Below, one piece after another: positions 40,290-52,050 of a stretch of 64,000 nt of DNA. Within the stretch, counting starts at the first letter, position 1. Each line of letters starts with the position of its first letter. A program made the translations under genes and the position numbers. Source of the DNA: Tenodera sinensis (taxonomy: Eukaryota > Arthropoda > Insecta > Mantodea > Mantidae); NCBI GenBank assembly GCA_030765045.1, contig CM060967.1:120851434-120915433 (forward strand), read 5' to 3'. The notes beneath the pieces were generated by a model, which made no database searches, was not told the DNA's origin, and worked only from the letters and a program-made list of their open reading frames with translations.

Positions 40290-41060
40290 TGTTGTTGTTT
40301 TCTAGTGCCTTGCATCTGGCAATGAAGCCATTAGCATTCGTGCTTTCCAATACTTTTGAACTGTAGTTTCTTCTGATCTTAATGCTTCACAGGTCTTCAA
40401 GTGTTCTTCATTCATTTCTGCTGGATCGTTACACAGGACACATATTGGTGAGGCTGAGATACCTATTCTGTAGAGATGACTTGCTAAGCAGTCGTGATTT
40501 GTCAGTAGCCGGAAGGCTGCAACCGCTGTTTTCCTTGGTCTCTGGGGGATTATATCTGGGTTGGAAAGTAGTGTAATCCATTTTTTATCTTTGGCATTTG
40601 TTTCTATTTCTTGTAGGTATGAATGAGAAAAATTTTTAATGATCAAGCGTTTTATTGAGGAATATGAGAAATTGAATTTAGACTTTTGTTTTATTATTGT
40701 GCCTTTCTTTGCAAGTGAGTCTGCAGCTTCGTTCCCCATGACTCCACAGTGTGCTGGAATCCATTGGAGATGAACAGTCTTATTAACTTTTTGGAGTTGT
40801 GTTAACATTTTGTAGCATTCTCTAATTTTTGTTGACTTCTTTGTAGTATTTGAACATATTCCCTGAATTGCAGCTTTAAAATCTGAAAGAATTACTGCCT
40901 TGTTAAATTTATTTAAGGGAAGATTTAATAATTGTCGGAGAGCAATGTATATAGCCTCTATTTCTCCATCATAATTTGTTGTGTCTCTGCCAACAGAATT
41001 ATAAAATAGTCCACAATATTTGCCACTGATATTTTAGGGATCATAGGCAATAAAATCCAT
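40290..41060 (-). pseudogene. RNase H domain and C-terminus of a LINE
   Basis: From about 41030 down, DGEIEAIYIALRQLLNLPL is followed by AVILSDFKAAIQGICS, then VHLQWIPAHCGVMGNEAADS. These are RNase H motifs with the usual E, D (SDxKAA) and H/D positions. The zinc-knuckle-like CVLCNDPAEMNEEHLKTC and stop at 40302 come next, then the GTTGTT tail. A stop lies upstream near 41040. This is the longest copy of this LINE's 3' end in the window. Confidence 0.8.
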
Positions 41061-41139
41061 TCTTTTGGAGAAACAGGAAATCATACTACATAAACTTAGC
41101 TTAAAATGTTCTACATTAAGAAATGTCAACAATCTCCTT

Positions 41140-41335
41140 AACCAATGTTCATTGCTTACTTTCATACTCTCTGGCAATATGGAATAACCTTTGTGGTAAC
41201 TCTGTACACAGTAAGAAAGTGTTTATGCTGCAAAGAACGTGGTGTTGGGCCTCTTAATTCCTCTAAGTCACTGTTTAAAAACCTTAAATGTTTGCATAAC
41301 ACAAACCTTGCATATAAGCATAGTATAAGACATGC
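41140..41335 (+). pseudogene. Faint LINE ORF2 C-terminal relic
   Basis: The frame AYFHTLWQYGITF, with a shifted CCKERGVGPLNSSKSLFKNL, resembles the thumb-like region of Jockey/CR1-type ORF2 proteins. It is short, shifted and low confidence. Confidence 0.35.
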
Positions 41336-41399
41336 ACGTTGTCTATGCAGAGTAATAAATAGTTATACACTAGAAGGACTGGTCAACTGGACAAACTGA

Positions 41400-42775
41400 C
41401 TGGCTAATGGTTTATAATTGTTTACATGCCACATATTATTGAACCCAGTGAAATGAAACTTTAGAAGTCTCATGAATTTAGTAATTGTATACTCGTTAAA
41501 ATGTTATTCTTAAGATATAATTATAAATACTTTAATTTTTATAATGCTACCTTTTAAGACCACAGTTGTCATTTGACTAGTAACATATTGCATCTTTCCT
41601 GCTTCTACAGCAGTAAAAATATGTAACACTTTTATTGCTGCTCTGCAAATAAAAATTATTGATCCCTTATTGTTTCCAGTGTTTTCAAGAATTTTTTACC
41701 AATATTTGTCATCATATCTTATTTCAATAATGCATGCAAAAGCTAAAAATGCATATGCATTAATAGTTTATTTATGATGTATTTTTTCAGTACTAAAATC
41801 TCTCTTTGAGCCATAGCCCAGTTTGAAGTAGAAGGGGAAGATCAATTCAATTTACACAAACAAGATAAATTTACAATTGACAGTGAGAATAGGATTGTAT
41901 CCGTTCAGAGTAGGATAAATATGACATTGAGAGTAAAAGGCCTTAAAAATAGTTGTTAACTGTAAAATGATTATTACACTGTTACTTTGAATAGTGCAGG
42001 ATGTTAACTTACGGCATGGGTTATCACAGCTCTCATGTAACTAAGATTCCCCTAGAGCCGGGAATTCCAGTGGCAGCAATGGCTGCCACAAGTGTATGGT
42101 TATAATGTACCACAAAATAAAAAATCTGATAGATTCATAAAGGTAATGTAGATAAGCAGGATACCAACGTTATCTTGAGTGGTATTAACCAGTACAATGC
42201 GAAGGGACTTGTTGATAACCCTTTAGTATTCTTGATGGCAATACTTCTATTATATAATTTGTGGTAGTATTTCTGATGAAAATAATTTATTAAATTTATC
42301 TTACTAAAATATTAGTTTTTCATTAACATAAAAATATTAGAAAATAATTTTTAAGATAAACAGAACCTGAAAACAGGAACTAAATTATCAAGAAGTGATG
42401 TATTAATAAAAATGACCGTCGTTTTTATTGGGTCTTACAAAACTATTGGCCCTTCAAAAGTCAAAACTATTCCAAAAAGGAAGTTATTATTGCACAATAA
42501 AAGTTTATAATCAACTTCCACACTTTTTAAAGCTGTTAAACAGTCCCAAGAAGCATAAAGTCTTATACACTCACTTCACATAATTTGAAGGAATATTTTA
42601 AATTATAAATATATACTACAGGTATGGGTGCTGGTTGTAACTTTTTCCCAATTTAATCTGTTTTACCCAACGTACGGGGAAATTTGATAACAAAGTATGT
42701 CACATGACATTAAATGTCCATAAATGATCACAGCAAATCTAACAAAGAACTAATTTAGTGAGCATATGTTGATTT
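41400..42775. other. Gene-free AT-rich stretch
   Basis: No frame, SINE head or inverted end that I can support. Confidence 0.45.
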
Positions 42776-42781
42776 TTATAC

Positions 42782-43725
42782 AAGATCGGGCAGACAAAAC
42801 TGGACCGGACTGTCTCATCTCATATCATTTGAAGAAATTACGTAGGGTACTCTTTTGTTTTCTTTCTTTTTTCTTGAAATGAAAGAATGTTAGCCATACT
42901 ATATTCTGCATGTTTTATTTCATTGTAATTATGTTGGCTCTACTATATTCCACATGTTTTGTTTCATTGTTGCTTATAAACAATTCATAGACGTTTTAAA
43001 CACATGTAAAGAGTTGTTTTTTAACTAAGCATAATTTATTCAATATCAGAGTAAATATTCATTGTAGAGGCATATGAAAAGACCAACTCTATCAAGGTAG
43101 CACAAGAATTATTCAGAGACAAATATCCGCTTTGCTCAGTACCAGCAATCCCTGCACGACCAAAAGATTGGTGTGTGTTGCGCTATGACTGCAAAATGCA
43201 TTATTGGTCCGATGTTCTTCAACAATACAGTCAACATGTCTACTTGACCTTCTTGGAAGAATTTTATTCCCAACTGACAGAAGATAATTACTGCTTATTT
43301 CAACAATTTGGGGCAACATGTCACACATGAGGGGTCACTTGCCCATATTCATTGGATGTTCACTAAACAAAGGACTGTGAGCAAAAGCTTATGGTCACCA
43401 TGATCACCAGATTTGTTTACATGTAATTTTTATTTATGGGGATACTTGAAGGGAAAAGTGTACGAGCAGAATCCTCCTTGATGTAATCATCATGATAATT
43501 GATGATTTCAAGGATAACATCAGGAATTGCATTTGCAGCATCACCCATGAGGAATCGACACGTATTTTCATGAACCTCTTAAGATGTGCACTGAAGTGTC
43601 TAGATGCAGATGATGCAGATGGAAGGCACTTCCAACATTTATTATGAAGATTCATGCAATTTATTCCATTAAACTTTGTTTAAAATCAATGTCATAACAT
43701 GAGCCGGTTTTATCTGCCCAATCTT
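42782..43725 (+). mobile_element. Tc1/mariner-type element with 22-bp inverted ends
   Basis: The left end reads AAGATCGGGCAGACAAAACT. The right-end complement reads AAGATTGGGCAGATAAAACC. Decayed transposase sequence lies between. An AT microsatellite starts immediately outside the right end. Confidence 0.8.
43035..43647 (+). pseudogene. Decayed Tc1/mariner-type transposase
   Basis: The interior shows an N-terminal helix-turn-helix relic, the region around FYLWGYLKGKVY, and a C-terminus ending GRHFQHLL and a stop. It is the same family as the relics at 14.8 and 55.9 kb. Frameshifts abound. Confidence 0.65.
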
Positions 43726-43752
43726 ATATATATATATATATATATATATAAT
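43724..43752. repeat. AT dinucleotide repeat
   Basis: A (TA)n run abutting the right end of the transposon at 42.78-43.73 kb. Confidence 0.85.
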
Positions 43753-44097
43753 TGTTGTGATATATATTAATAAATGACAACAATGTCCAACAATCTCCAA
43801 TATATACTTGGAATGAGAGTTAACTGCTGTATTAGAAGAAAATGATGCACATAATAAACTCTATAAATTTAATCTTATGTGCAGCACAATCATGAGAGTA
43901 CTTAATAAAAACAGACAATGAAGGAGATGCACATGAAATTTTATAAAACAATGGCAGTTTTTATGCTTCTATATTCAAGTGAAACTTGGATCCTAAGCAA
44001 GAAGCAGAAGCAGAAAAGTAAACTTAAATCAACAGAAATTAAATGTTTTAAGATTTATTGCTGAATTGCAAACACAACTAAGAAATAACAGATATAT

Positions 44098-44385
44098 GTT
44101 GCTGTTTACTGCTTTGCATCTGGCAATGAAGTCATTAGCATTTGCGCTCTCCTTTGCAATGTACTTTTTTCTGCATGTAGGACTTCACAGGTCTTCAAGT
44201 GATCTTCATCTCTGCTTGATCACCTCACAGAATACGTATTGGTGTAGCTGAGAGGTCTGTTCTATAGAGGCGACAGTCATGATCTGTCAGTAGTCTGAAT
44301 GCTGCTACTGCTGCCTTCTGTGTTCTCTGGGGATTATATCTGGGTTTGAAAGTAACGCAATCCACTTTTTATCCTTGACAAATTA
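44098..44385 (-). pseudogene. Diverged RNase-H-type LINE 3' end
   Basis: The minus strand corresponds to the DNA of the 40.3-kb copy (TTTGCATCTGGCAATGAAG, CACAGGTCTTCAAGTG, GGGGATTATATCTGGGTTTG), with many substitutions and indels. Confidence 0.7.
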
Positions 44386-45009
44386 AATCAGCATAAAAGA
44401 GCTTCACTCAGGTGACAGGTGAGGAGAGGGTCGGTGGATCTACATACGTTTATTTAGTTCTGGCTAAGTCCAATGGACCCACTGACCAATGACAGTTGTC
44501 CTCCCCTTGGGTAATGGAGGTTAAAATTGGGTGATGTAACTGCCAAACTGTAAAAACTGGTGCTCATTAAGAAAACAGAAATTTTAAGTCAAAACATCAA
44601 GAATTCTAAGGATAAATATTCCGAATAATACATACCTATATTGAAAATATTTAAAGTCATGGAAAAAACTGACCAAATCAAAGAAAACTACACTATGTTC
44701 AAGGTATGAATGAAGGAGGATTATCAAAAATATTGACAGAATACAAGTTATTAGAGAAACGAATATGCATACTTAAGAAAACCAAGGCATAGACAGAAAG
44801 ACAATTTTGATTGAATGGGACAGAACGAATCTTGAACAAGGTCCAAACATTGAAGATGATGTTATACTTCTTATATATGGAAAATATGTGTTGTGATTGA
44901 GTTATTATCAATGACCAGAAATTAGTCTGTTTTTAAATATGTAATGGTGCATAAGAATGTTGGCTACTTATATTTGGTATATAGTATTTACTGTAAACCA
45001 AATACATTT

Positions 45010-45637
45010 TAACCCTTAAATGGTAACGTGAAAATATGACATTAATGGTAATACCCGTCTGGGAGACTAAGATGACAAAATCTTGCATTTTATGTCCATT
45101 TTGGTGAATCTAATAATTTAAAAGCTTGATGATTTATCAATACCAATATTTTTATTTTATTTGCATCATATATTACGATCAATTATGCAGAAATTACAAA
45201 ATTATATATTAGCCTTTGTGAGAAAATGGTGCTAACAGTAACAGCCTGAGAGACTATGATGACAAAAGTTTGCATTTTAAGTCCACTTTAGTGAATCCAA
45301 CAATTTCAGAGCTTGATGAATTATTAATATTAATATTTTGATTCCGTTTACATCATATGTTGCAAGAAATTATGCAAAAATTTACAAAATCAAATATTAG
45401 TATATTAGGTACCTTAACAGTAATATCTGCCTGTGAGATGATGTGGCTTACGTGTATGTACTTATAAAACAATACTATTGCGGAACTAAAACAATGATGT
45501 CCACACAATTCAAAGTTCAACTCTCAACTGAAGCATAGTTGAAATATTAGATCAAACTAACATTGCACACATGCCCACTATGCGTTCAGAATTTGTATAT
45601 CCGTCTGAGAGACGAATATTACCATTTAAGGGTTCAT
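45010..45637. mobile_element. piggyBac-like MITE candidate
   Basis: The ends TTAACCCTTAAATGGTAAC (left) and ATTACCATTTAAGGGTTCA (right) are inverted repeats. The CCCTT ends and adjacent TTAA (left) / TTCA (right) fit a piggyBac-type target. Inner GTCTGGGAGAC and GTCTGAGAGAC form a second inverted pair. The left two-thirds is a tandem duplication of about 190 bp (45055-45235 and 45236-45425). Confidence 0.55.
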
Positions 45638-46051
45638 ACAAACAATGGTGGTGTTTTATACAAGCCCATAACGCCTATTTTACATATTAATTTACATACA
45701 GTTCCCTTTCTTATCACTACATTAAGCTGCTGGGACCCAAACGACTAAAAACCCATCATTGTCAAGTTTATTTGGATCCCACCTATCACTTAAACCTTAT
45801 TTGTCCCTTTATTACTCATTTTTTCTAATTCCATATTTAAAATCTCTTCATTTTCAATATTTGTCAAGCCTAATGCAAAGCCAGATGAAACTAAAATAAA
45901 TTTCGGGATCAGTGTGTGTATGAGATCTGTTCATTTTCCCACTATAGTATAAACAGTACAAAGGAAGCTGTCTCACCTCTGAGTCTCTTAGATATTAAAC
46001 AATACTACTCTATGAAAATCTCATATGCATTACAGTGATATAGCCGTTTAC

Positions 46052-46147
46052 CTTGACTATGTTTACATCCAACCACTTTGTAAGTGAATCAAATAAACCC
46101 TCTTTCTCACTGTTGGTATCCAAGGTTCTCTGAATGTTCGTCAACAT
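46052..46147 (-). CDS. Candidate exon upstream of the kinase
   Basis: The minus strand from ATG (46147) has 32 open codons, MLTNIQRTLDTNSEKEGLFD and on to WLDVNIVK, followed by AAG|GTAAAC. An alternative acceptor (ACATTCAG) lies inside at about 46134. Read phase 0 into kinase exon 1 it stops at once, so it could be a non-coding 5' exon of the kinase gene with a uORF, or the first exon of another gene. I do not recognise the peptide. Confidence 0.25.
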
Positions 46148-46545
46148 GTGACGTAGGTAAGTGAAATAATAAAGTAAATTAAAATGTCAAAATAAACAAA
46201 GGCAGTACTGGCTCAGTAACCACCCCTGAAGCTTGATAAACAGCCGAAATATATGTATACACGATACCAGTGGGTAGGTGGTGATTATAACAAATGAAAC
46301 TAGCCTTGTCACCGGTGCTATAACACAACTACTGTCAGGTGTGCTCATTCTTTAACCGCAATAGAGGACATGATCAATAAATTCCCCTCCACCCAAAGTT
46401 TCTACACGCTATCGTAGTATCGAAATAACCGCCATCGCCGTTCTCCTGCATAGTTAACGCTGTCGGCTGCGCAGGAACATGGCGCGTATCCGTCAAAATC
46501 CACTATCAGATGGTCATAACAAAAGATAGTGTTTGCTACTTTACC

Positions 46546-46660
46546 TGAGAAATGAAATCGATATGAGTCCACTTCACAGGACACGCAAACGCAAATTCAG
46601 TCCAAAATCATTCGCAATTCCTGTCGAGTTTGAGTTATGTCAAAATGTAAACAAACACAG
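46546..46660 (-). promoter_or_regulatory. Candidate 5' UTR exon or promoter region
   Basis: The minus strand reads ATTTCTCAG|GTAAAGTAG at 46546, a plausible donor following a short open segment. The surrounding 46.38-46.66 kb is CpG-richer than most of the window and contains no recognised repeat. This fits a first exon or promoter of the kinase gene, but is only suggestive. Confidence 0.25.
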
Positions 46661-47510
46661 GTCGTAAATACATGAATTGGGGCAATAAATGCAATTTTAT
46701 TTACTTCTCTCCTTGAACAGCGCTCATTAAATTATCTTAACATTACGCATGATGGTTGTAATATATGACCTCTCATTGACCTAAATCACCTCCAACGTCT
46801 CATGCAAATGTGCTTAAATATCAGATCGCATGTCCCTCAACCGACACTAATCGAATTCAATTTGGTTTCATGAGGAAACTACTGATTGATTTGAATACTA
46901 AGGCTCAAGCACAAATAATTCAAACCTTTCTGTTGGAAAACCTGTAAACATGTGTTTTTTGTGTAATTTAAATAGGTTTTGAGGTTAGCAAATGTTTTAG
47001 AAAAATATATTGCGAGGTTGTAGAAACAAAAATCTGATGTGTTGGACTCACCTGACTTTCTCTACTCTTATACTAATCATTCTTACAAATTCTTATTCCT
47101 GTATCTTCTTCGTACTAGTTGAAATAATAATTTGCAGAAATTATCTTATTCTTTATTTACTTGTAGGTACAAGGGGAATATGGGAATACAGTAGGCTTTG
47201 AGCGAGTCAGATCTTTTAAATCTTTGAGATTCCGTACTCTTTGCACGGTTAGCATATAAAAAAATGAATCACGATCTCCCATTTGGCGAAAGTTTGTTTT
47301 CGAAAATTGACACACATAACAAGGAATAACTTCGAAATAGTTTACTCTACAAAACATTTGGACATAAATTGTGTTTTAGCAAGATCTACATTTTTTGTAT
47401 AGTAAGATTTGGTCTATCTCTTACGTTTACCAGTTATGCAAAAGTCATCCAGAGTAAATAGAACTACATGGGCTATAGCCAGAAAATTAAAAATACATGG
47501 TATGTACATA

Positions 47511-47752
47511 CACCCTAAAAAATGAGCAAACTCTGGAAGCGTATATATTTGTCTAAGTCCAACCACTTGGCCATCCGCTCACATTGAATAGTTGAGACTC
47601 AATATGAGTATTGACAACAGAATGATGTTAAAGACACGCATTTCGTGACACTATTGTAAACCAGCCGCGGAAACGACATGGACTTAGACAAGTATACTCT
47701 TCCAGAGTCTGCTAATTGGTTTTTTTTTTTTTTCTTTTTTTTTTCCCCGGGT
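47511..47752. mobile_element. Palindromic MITE inside family A
   Basis: The ends ACACCC / GGGTGT, with TA on each side, enclose long inverted arms. CAAACTCTGGAAGCGTATAT ... TTGTCTAAGTCCA at the left matches TGGACTTAGACAAGTATACT ... CCAGAGTCTGC at the right. Loss of this block would restore continuous family A sequence. A T-rich run sits at the right arm. Confidence 0.7.
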
Positions 47753-47962
47753 GTATCTGAAACATATGGTATTTTAACCAAAATCGTTAGAGCCATTTTC
47801 GAGAAAATCAAAATTTTTGAAACAATTTCCATGTAAAGGCTAGTTTAGGCTGGAGGAATTTTCTTCGGATCTTCGTGTCGCATCCTAAAGGGACATTAAC
47901 CTGAAGTACCAACTTTTGTTTTTAACCGACTTCTCGTTTTTCAGTTATGCCGCCCACAGATT

Positions 47963-47964
<2 letters not shown>

Positions 47965-48052
<88 letters not shown>
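47965..48052. repeat. CA microsatellite
   Basis: About 43 AC units with one TACA interruption, grown within family A. Confidence 0.95.
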
Positions 48053-48053
<1 letters not shown>

Positions 48054-48189
48054 CTTTTTCTAAAAATGCTTTTTTTCGGATTCAGGGGGCCTCAAAACAA
48101 TATTTCCGGTGAAATCTAGACATGGAATTTTTGGGTGGAACAGAATATTTCCTCTACTTACCATACGTAGTAGGGAAAGTAATAAAAGT

Positions 48190-49020
48190 GACTGTTATGT
48201 TTTATTACACCACTTTCTCTAAGAAAACAAAATGACACATCTGCAGCGTGTTACGAGTGCATTAGAGCTTAGCATCTTTGTCAGATTCAGATCGATTTGA
48301 ATACGGTAGATGTTTTCATGCAGGAAAATTTCGATCCGATTCTTCTACTAAGAGGATCGGATCCAAGGACTTAGTTCGATTTCAGCCCGCGTTTCCATGC
48401 GGTATTCAATCCGGAATGAGAACGCAAATCGATTTGAATTCCCCATAGAAACGTAGTAATCCCTGTTTCCGTCGAACTCCTGAGGTCTTTATTCATTTTA
48501 ATGTTAAGGAACACCGTTCACTCTCCACTGTTGTCACTGGGAGGTTAATGATTAATGATTATTTTCGGAACACTGACACATCCCGAAAGATACGCAACAA
48601 CTTGTTCTCCAAGAAAGTAACAGGGGACAGGCATCACCCATACGGCGTAGATCTTCTCGTGTATTATTACTTTTATACGAAAACTCAAAATAAAACTAAC
48701 TCAATGTCACTGCTACACTGGAATCCAAGAGCTGTCCAGTTCACTTTGTTTCGTGCAGAAAGCGAGAAAAGGGAAGGTCATACAACCCCGTGCGTGTGCA
48801 TTCCTGCCAGTTTCTTTTCCTGTTTGTTCACTGATGGATACCTCTCTGTACCGAGCTATAATAGGCCTTACAGTTTTACTGTTTTCAGTACAACCTAGTC
48901 TCAGGTCAGACAACAGAAAGTAGCAGGTGTCATTCTTCTTCTGTGGCACTTCTGTTTTAAAGGAGAAATTGACTGGTTATTCAAGCACAAAAATTGAAAA
49001 CGCTACTACAAAATATACTA
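48190..49020. other. Stretch without a recognised gene or repeat
   Basis: Moderate GC and short chance frames. A palindromic cluster of ATCGATTT, ATCCGATT and GGATCGGATCC motifs lies at about 48270-48440. No known family is recognised. Confidence 0.4.
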
Positions 49021-49028
49021 GAGGGAGG

Positions 49029-49300
49029 TAACCGAGCGAGATGGCTGAGGCGGTAACATCTGTGGCCCGCATTCGGGAGGTCATGGGTTCGATCCCCGTG
49101 GCCACGCACTCTGACATGGGGCGACTGCTGGAGTGCATTAATCCCTTCGGATTCCATTCCCTTCATTTCCAATTTCCCTCCCTTGTCATCTTCAGGTTTA
49201 GTTGGTACGTTCTGGCAACTGCGGACAGATGACATAGTTGCTTACGCTCTGGAACTTCTTTGCTGATCCTTCCTGGAAGTAGGTGCCCGAGCCGCTAGGG
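49029..49300 (+). repeat. tRNA-derived SINE (family 5)
   Basis: The head reads GAGATGGCTGAGGCGGTAAC, then CATGGGTTCGATCCCCGTGG (B box). A unique body follows. It is not a functional tRNA, as the acceptor ends do not pair. Confidence 0.65.
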
Positions 49301-49520
49301 TCGCCTTGTCGCCATCTCACTGGATGGGTGGTATGCCTTCGGGTGTGCGCCGGGTGTCACAACCTGGAACTGTTAGGAACTTCTGTGCGTCTCTGTGCTT
49401 CGTTGGCTCCGCTCTCTGGCAGGTCTCCGGTCTCACTTCGCTTCATCCCTTCCCCCTGGGGGACAGTAGCCCGCAATAGGTCAATGTTGGGGTCACAGTG
49501 GGTCAAGGTGTCCCCCTTCG

Positions 49521-49521
<1 letters not shown>

Positions 49522-49592
<71 letters not shown>
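49522..49592. repeat. CA microsatellite
   Basis: About 35 uninterrupted AC units. Cys/Val or Thr/His frames through it are artefacts. Confidence 0.95.
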
Positions 49593-49599
<7 letters not shown>

Positions 49600-50260
49600 A
49601 AAGAGGGAGGTGACGTGTCCTAATGGGCCGACCCCCACAGTGTACACAAAACAGGTAGATATTTCGTGCAATTGAGAATCAATCTTTTTACTTTTGAGTT
49701 GCCGAGAGGGCGTTCTACGAAACTGCAATAAACAACCCACTGCGTGACAAAAGAATGAATGTCATTTCCATTCTTATCGGCCTGCTCAGTTTTCTGATGT
49801 TTTGTCAGCCATTGAAGTATGTATCACGTTGCAACGTATTCATGTTCTAGATTACATGGACAACAGGACGTTACAGTATAACTATATTACTGCTGCAAGA
49901 AAAATTTGAAGTACCATGCGGAAAAGTGTCAACTACTCTCAAAAGCAAACCAACATCACCGATTTCATATTTTAAGAAATAAATGTGCCTGCAGTACAAT
50001 AATTCGTACACATGGAAATGATTATTTTAATTCATTTGGTTTATTGCAATGTTAAGCCACATTTTTATCTATTTCAATGTGCTTTAACTTAGCAGTGCAA
50101 AACTTGGATAAACTTTAGAACAAAATAATGCATGCTTGAAAATAAGTATATTTTAAAAGTAATTTTCTATTTACATATATTATACATTAAAACATTAAAT
50201 TTCAGGTTTCCCGATTTTTCAAGTTTGTCGATTAGCCATGGGATGTTATATTTCTGACAC

Positions 50261-50265
50261 GCACG

Positions 50266-50328
<63 letters not shown>
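50261..50328. repeat. CA microsatellite
   Basis: CACGCACGCACG followed by about 28 CA units, immediately left of repeat B. Confidence 0.95.
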
Positions 50329-51376
50329 TTTCTCCCTAGTTCATACTTCCGGAACAGCGACGTCCAACCTTGTCTCTTTGGAGAATGTTGCGTAATGAGC
50401 GACTATTCCCCACTCCACTCCTTCAGCCGGAGGGACTGACCGTCAATATGCAGTGACGGGGACAACCAGGCGATTCCAGGGAAGATTCTGTCATACTTTG
50501 AATTTTCTGGGAATGTCCTTAGAACACTCTTCATTCTGGATGATATTTGCATATATAGTTAACAATAAGGGGCAGACAAACGCTTATTAAATATAAAATG
50601 TGGATCTCCTTAAAACACACAATTTATGTCAAATACTTTTTTTTTATTTTTCCCCTTTTTAGTGAACCATTTCCGAGATATTCTTTATTGTATGTTTGAA
50701 TATACCAATACTTTTACTTTTCTTAAACAGGAATAGGTAATTCGTTTTTTTATCTCTTGGCCTTACAAAGAGATCGGAATTTCAAAGGCATCGCATAGCA
50801 ACCAACTATTAAAACATTTCACTATCGCTTAAAGCCTACTGTATTCCCTTTGCATTAACAATCTTATTAATAGGGCTAGGAAGTTCACGCATTTGCATGT
50901 TTTTTCATAGGGGTTAAAAATGTATGCTTTTACATTATGTGCACGAATTGCGGAATTTTCAGTTATTTGGACATGATTTTATGGTGCATATAACTGCATA
51001 TTTTCTTGATTTTTGATAAATGCATATTATTTCAATATTATAGCCCCTATATTGCATATTTTAATGATTTTATGGTTTTTATTACTTTTTTCTATCTGGA
51101 TAATATTTTTCACATTGGCAGTATTGCACATGATGATGCAACTCATGAAGATTTCAGTATTATTGCCCCTATATTGCATATTTTAATGATTTTTATGCTT
51201 TTTTTATTTTTTCATCTGTATAATATTTTTCATATTGGTAGCATTTCTGAGACAATGATTCTTTCCCATTGGTAGATAGGTTTGTGTCCAGTACGAAGAT
51301 AATTTTTGTTAGATCTCCTAAAAGAGTTAAGTTGTTTAGATCAACAGCACCTAATATCTGACTTCCTCTTGCACCA

Positions 51377-51810
51377 GTGTTAACTCGATGGGGAACATGG
51401 GTCGATGCAGTTTTATATTATGCTGAGCACATAGAAATATTCGAAGAGGTTGTTAATTCATTGGACTCGAAAGATGCTTCAACAATAGAAATTGTGCAAA
51501 ATATTCTGTCAAGCACTGGGTTAAAAGAGGATCTTAGTTTCATATTTGCCCATTTTTCTTTCTTACCAACAGCCATAATGGCATTGGAAGCTGTAGGCTC
51601 TCCTTTGCATGAATCACTTACTGTCTTTGAAAAAACACGTGATCTAAGTTCGGTTCCTGGTAGCAGAGGACGAAAAGTGAAACAAAATGTGAGTTATGTA
51701 ATTTCAAAACATTCTGGTTATAAACAGATGTGCGGTATTCGAGAAATCCTCAAAAGAAAACCATGTCTCACCAAGAGACTTGACTCACTCTCTCTCTCTG
51801 TCTCTCTCTC

Positions 51811-51849
<39 letters not shown>

Positions 51850-52050
51850 GTGAAGCAGTTAGCATCATATAAATATGCCCCGATAACATCTTGTGACGTG
51901 GAGAGAAGTTTTTCACATTACAAAAGTGTTTTGCGGGACAACAGACGATGCTTTACAGTTGAAAATTTGTGCAAAGTGTTGGTTGTGAACTGCAATTTAG
52001 CTGTTAATACTAGCAGTGGGACTATTTCTGCTTCAACGTCTAAGGAATAA
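51377..52050 (+). pseudogene. hAT transposase C-terminal half of copy 2
   Basis: LTRWGTWVDAVLYYAEHIEI starts the readable part. It continues LKEDLSFIFAHFSFLPTAIM, is interrupted by a CT repeat (about 51790-51850), and resumes YKYAPITSCDVERSFSHYKS, the dimerisation domain, to a stop after STSKE. The catalytic region is deleted. Confidence 0.8.
51788..51850. repeat. CT microsatellite within the hAT coding region
   Basis: A (TC)n run interrupts the transposase frame and encodes a Ser/Leu stretch. Confidence 0.9.

Larger units (their letters stand above)
46995..48185 (+). repeat. Interspersed family A, near full-length copy with a MITE inserted
   Basis: It starts GACTTTCTCTACTCTTATAC (about 47050) and ends AGTAGGGAAAGT (about 48180). 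It contains all internal blocks seen elsewhere, interrupted at 47511-47752. The CA microsatellite at 47965-48052 has expanded from the family's own CACAGA site. Confidence 0.8.

Noticed and set aside
48260..48440. Cluster of GATC/ATCGAT palindromes as a regulatory site
   Set aside because: Interesting spacing, but no known motif set or repeat partner in the window supports a function.
49029..49110. A true tRNA gene
   Set aside because: A SINE head, lacking a paired acceptor stem and continuing into a SINE body.
49283..49740. Cys/Val- and Thr/His-rich frames through microsatellites, also at 48.0 and 62.6 kb
   Set aside because: Translations of CA and GAGTGC repeats.
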